In this document: positions 5,655-5,896 of the stretch, piece by piece | Layout of the letters: every line of letters begins with the position of its first letter | Numbering within the stretch: position 1 is the stretch's first letter | Assembly: GCA_005878665.1 (NCBI GenBank) | Contig: VBLR01000068.1 | Span: 1 to 5,896 of the forward strand | Source of the DNA: Methanobacteriota archaeon | GTDB taxonomy: Archaea > Thermoplasmatota > Thermoplasmata > RBG-16-68-12 | DNA length: 5,896 nt | Direction: 5' to 3' | Notes under the pieces: generated by a model | Databases searched by the model: none | Told to the model about the DNA's origin: nothing | The model's input: only the letters and a program-made list of their open reading frames with translations | Position numbers and translations under genes: made by a program

Positions 5655-5896
5655 ATGCAGGCCCGCATGAGTCGTCCATTCCGCGACGCGCTCACGTCCA
5701 CCCCCGTCGTCCTGGAAATCGTCCCGCCCGGGAGGCGGGTGAGCGAGAAGGCCGTGAACGCGTTCGTCGAACGCGTCCGGGGCTCGGTCCGTTCCTTGGA
5801 AAACCTCGACGCCGTGAACATCCCGGAGGTCCTCGAGGAGAACCACGCCGGGCAACCGTTCTACCGCGATCTGGATCCACGCGACTTCTCGGCGCT
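5655..5896 (+). CDS. Probable methylenetetrahydrofolate reductase-like (MetF family) protein, N-terminal 80 aa, runs off right edge
   Basis: The open frame from ATG 5655 continues to the window end without a stop. The opening strand VVLEIVPPGRRVSEKAV (18-34) resembles the F-E-F-F-P-P strand that begins the TIM barrel of 5,10-methylenetetrahydrofolate reductase, with Glu21 in the place of the catalytic Glu. The next strand LDAVNIPEVLEENHAG (51-66), followed by PFYRDLDPRDFSAL, resembles the N-V-P segment found in short archaeal and bacterial MTHFR-like proteins. If correct, the full protein would be a flavoenzyme or relative acting on methylene-tetrahydrofolate or a pterin analogue. This rests on about 80 residues and motif memory, so the exact enzyme is not fixed. 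ATG 5667 is an alternative start, since neither ATG has a good Shine-Dalgarno and the first four codons (MQAR) are not distinctive. It is divergent from purL, which may reflect a one-carbon/purine link. Confidence 0.62.
   Translation, partial: MQARMSRPFRDALTSTPVVLEIVPPGRRVSEKAVNAFVERVRGSVRSLENLDAVNIPEVLEENHAGQPFYRDLDPRDFSA

Noticed and set aside
4392..5855. 487-aa minus-strand open frame
   Set aside because: It is an out-of-frame shadow of purL with typical GC-rich Arg/Pro/Gly composition. It also runs across the divergent promoter and the MTHFR-like gene.

Overview
The window looks like a GC-rich archaeal chromosome, most plausibly a member of the Thermoplasmata/Thermoplasmatota or a related euryarchaeal group. 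The strongest evidence is a winged-helix plus DUF120 protein, which is the archaea-specific CTP-dependent riboflavin kinase and closely resembles the Thermoplasma protein as I remember it. Supporting signs are short AT-rich TATA-like patches in otherwise GC-rich spacers, sparse Shine-Dalgarno sequences and many GTG/TTG starts. The taxonomic call is inference from gene content, not from a marker RNA.

Layout from left to right. (1) At 1-170 (minus) lies the 5' end of a secreted protein, of which only the signal peptide and about 30 further residues are seen. (2) At 171-305 is a divergent promoter region with a TATA-like patch and a perfect 7-bp inverted repeat (213-231). (3) At 306-1372 (plus) is a two-gene operon: a PIN-domain nuclease, then the HTH-riboflavin kinase, joined by a GTGA start/stop overlap. 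(4) At 1435-2355 (plus) is a membrane-anchored or secreted protein built from two tandem BsuPI-like beta domains, each with a cysteine pair at identical spacing. (5) At 2370-5539 (minus) is a purL-purQ operon, again joined by a GTGA overlap. It encodes two of the three parts of FGAM synthase, which performs step 4 of de novo purine synthesis. No purS is present. (6) At 5540-5654 is a second divergent promoter region. (7) From 5655 to the right edge (plus) is the start of a probable methylenetetrahydrofolate reductase-like protein.

Most of the window is core metabolism: flavin cofactor synthesis, purine synthesis and possibly folate-linked one-carbon metabolism. FMN/FAD links the riboflavin kinase to a MTHFR-type flavoenzyme, and folate one-carbon units can feed purine synthesis, but co-regulation is only a guess. 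I see no mobile element, CRISPR array, tRNA, rRNA or defence system. The items most worth following up are the palindrome in front of the PIN-riboflavin kinase operon, which may be an autoregulatory operator, the PIN-kinase pairing itself, and the duplicated extracellular BsuPI-like protein. I did not find convincing evidence of a wholly new system.
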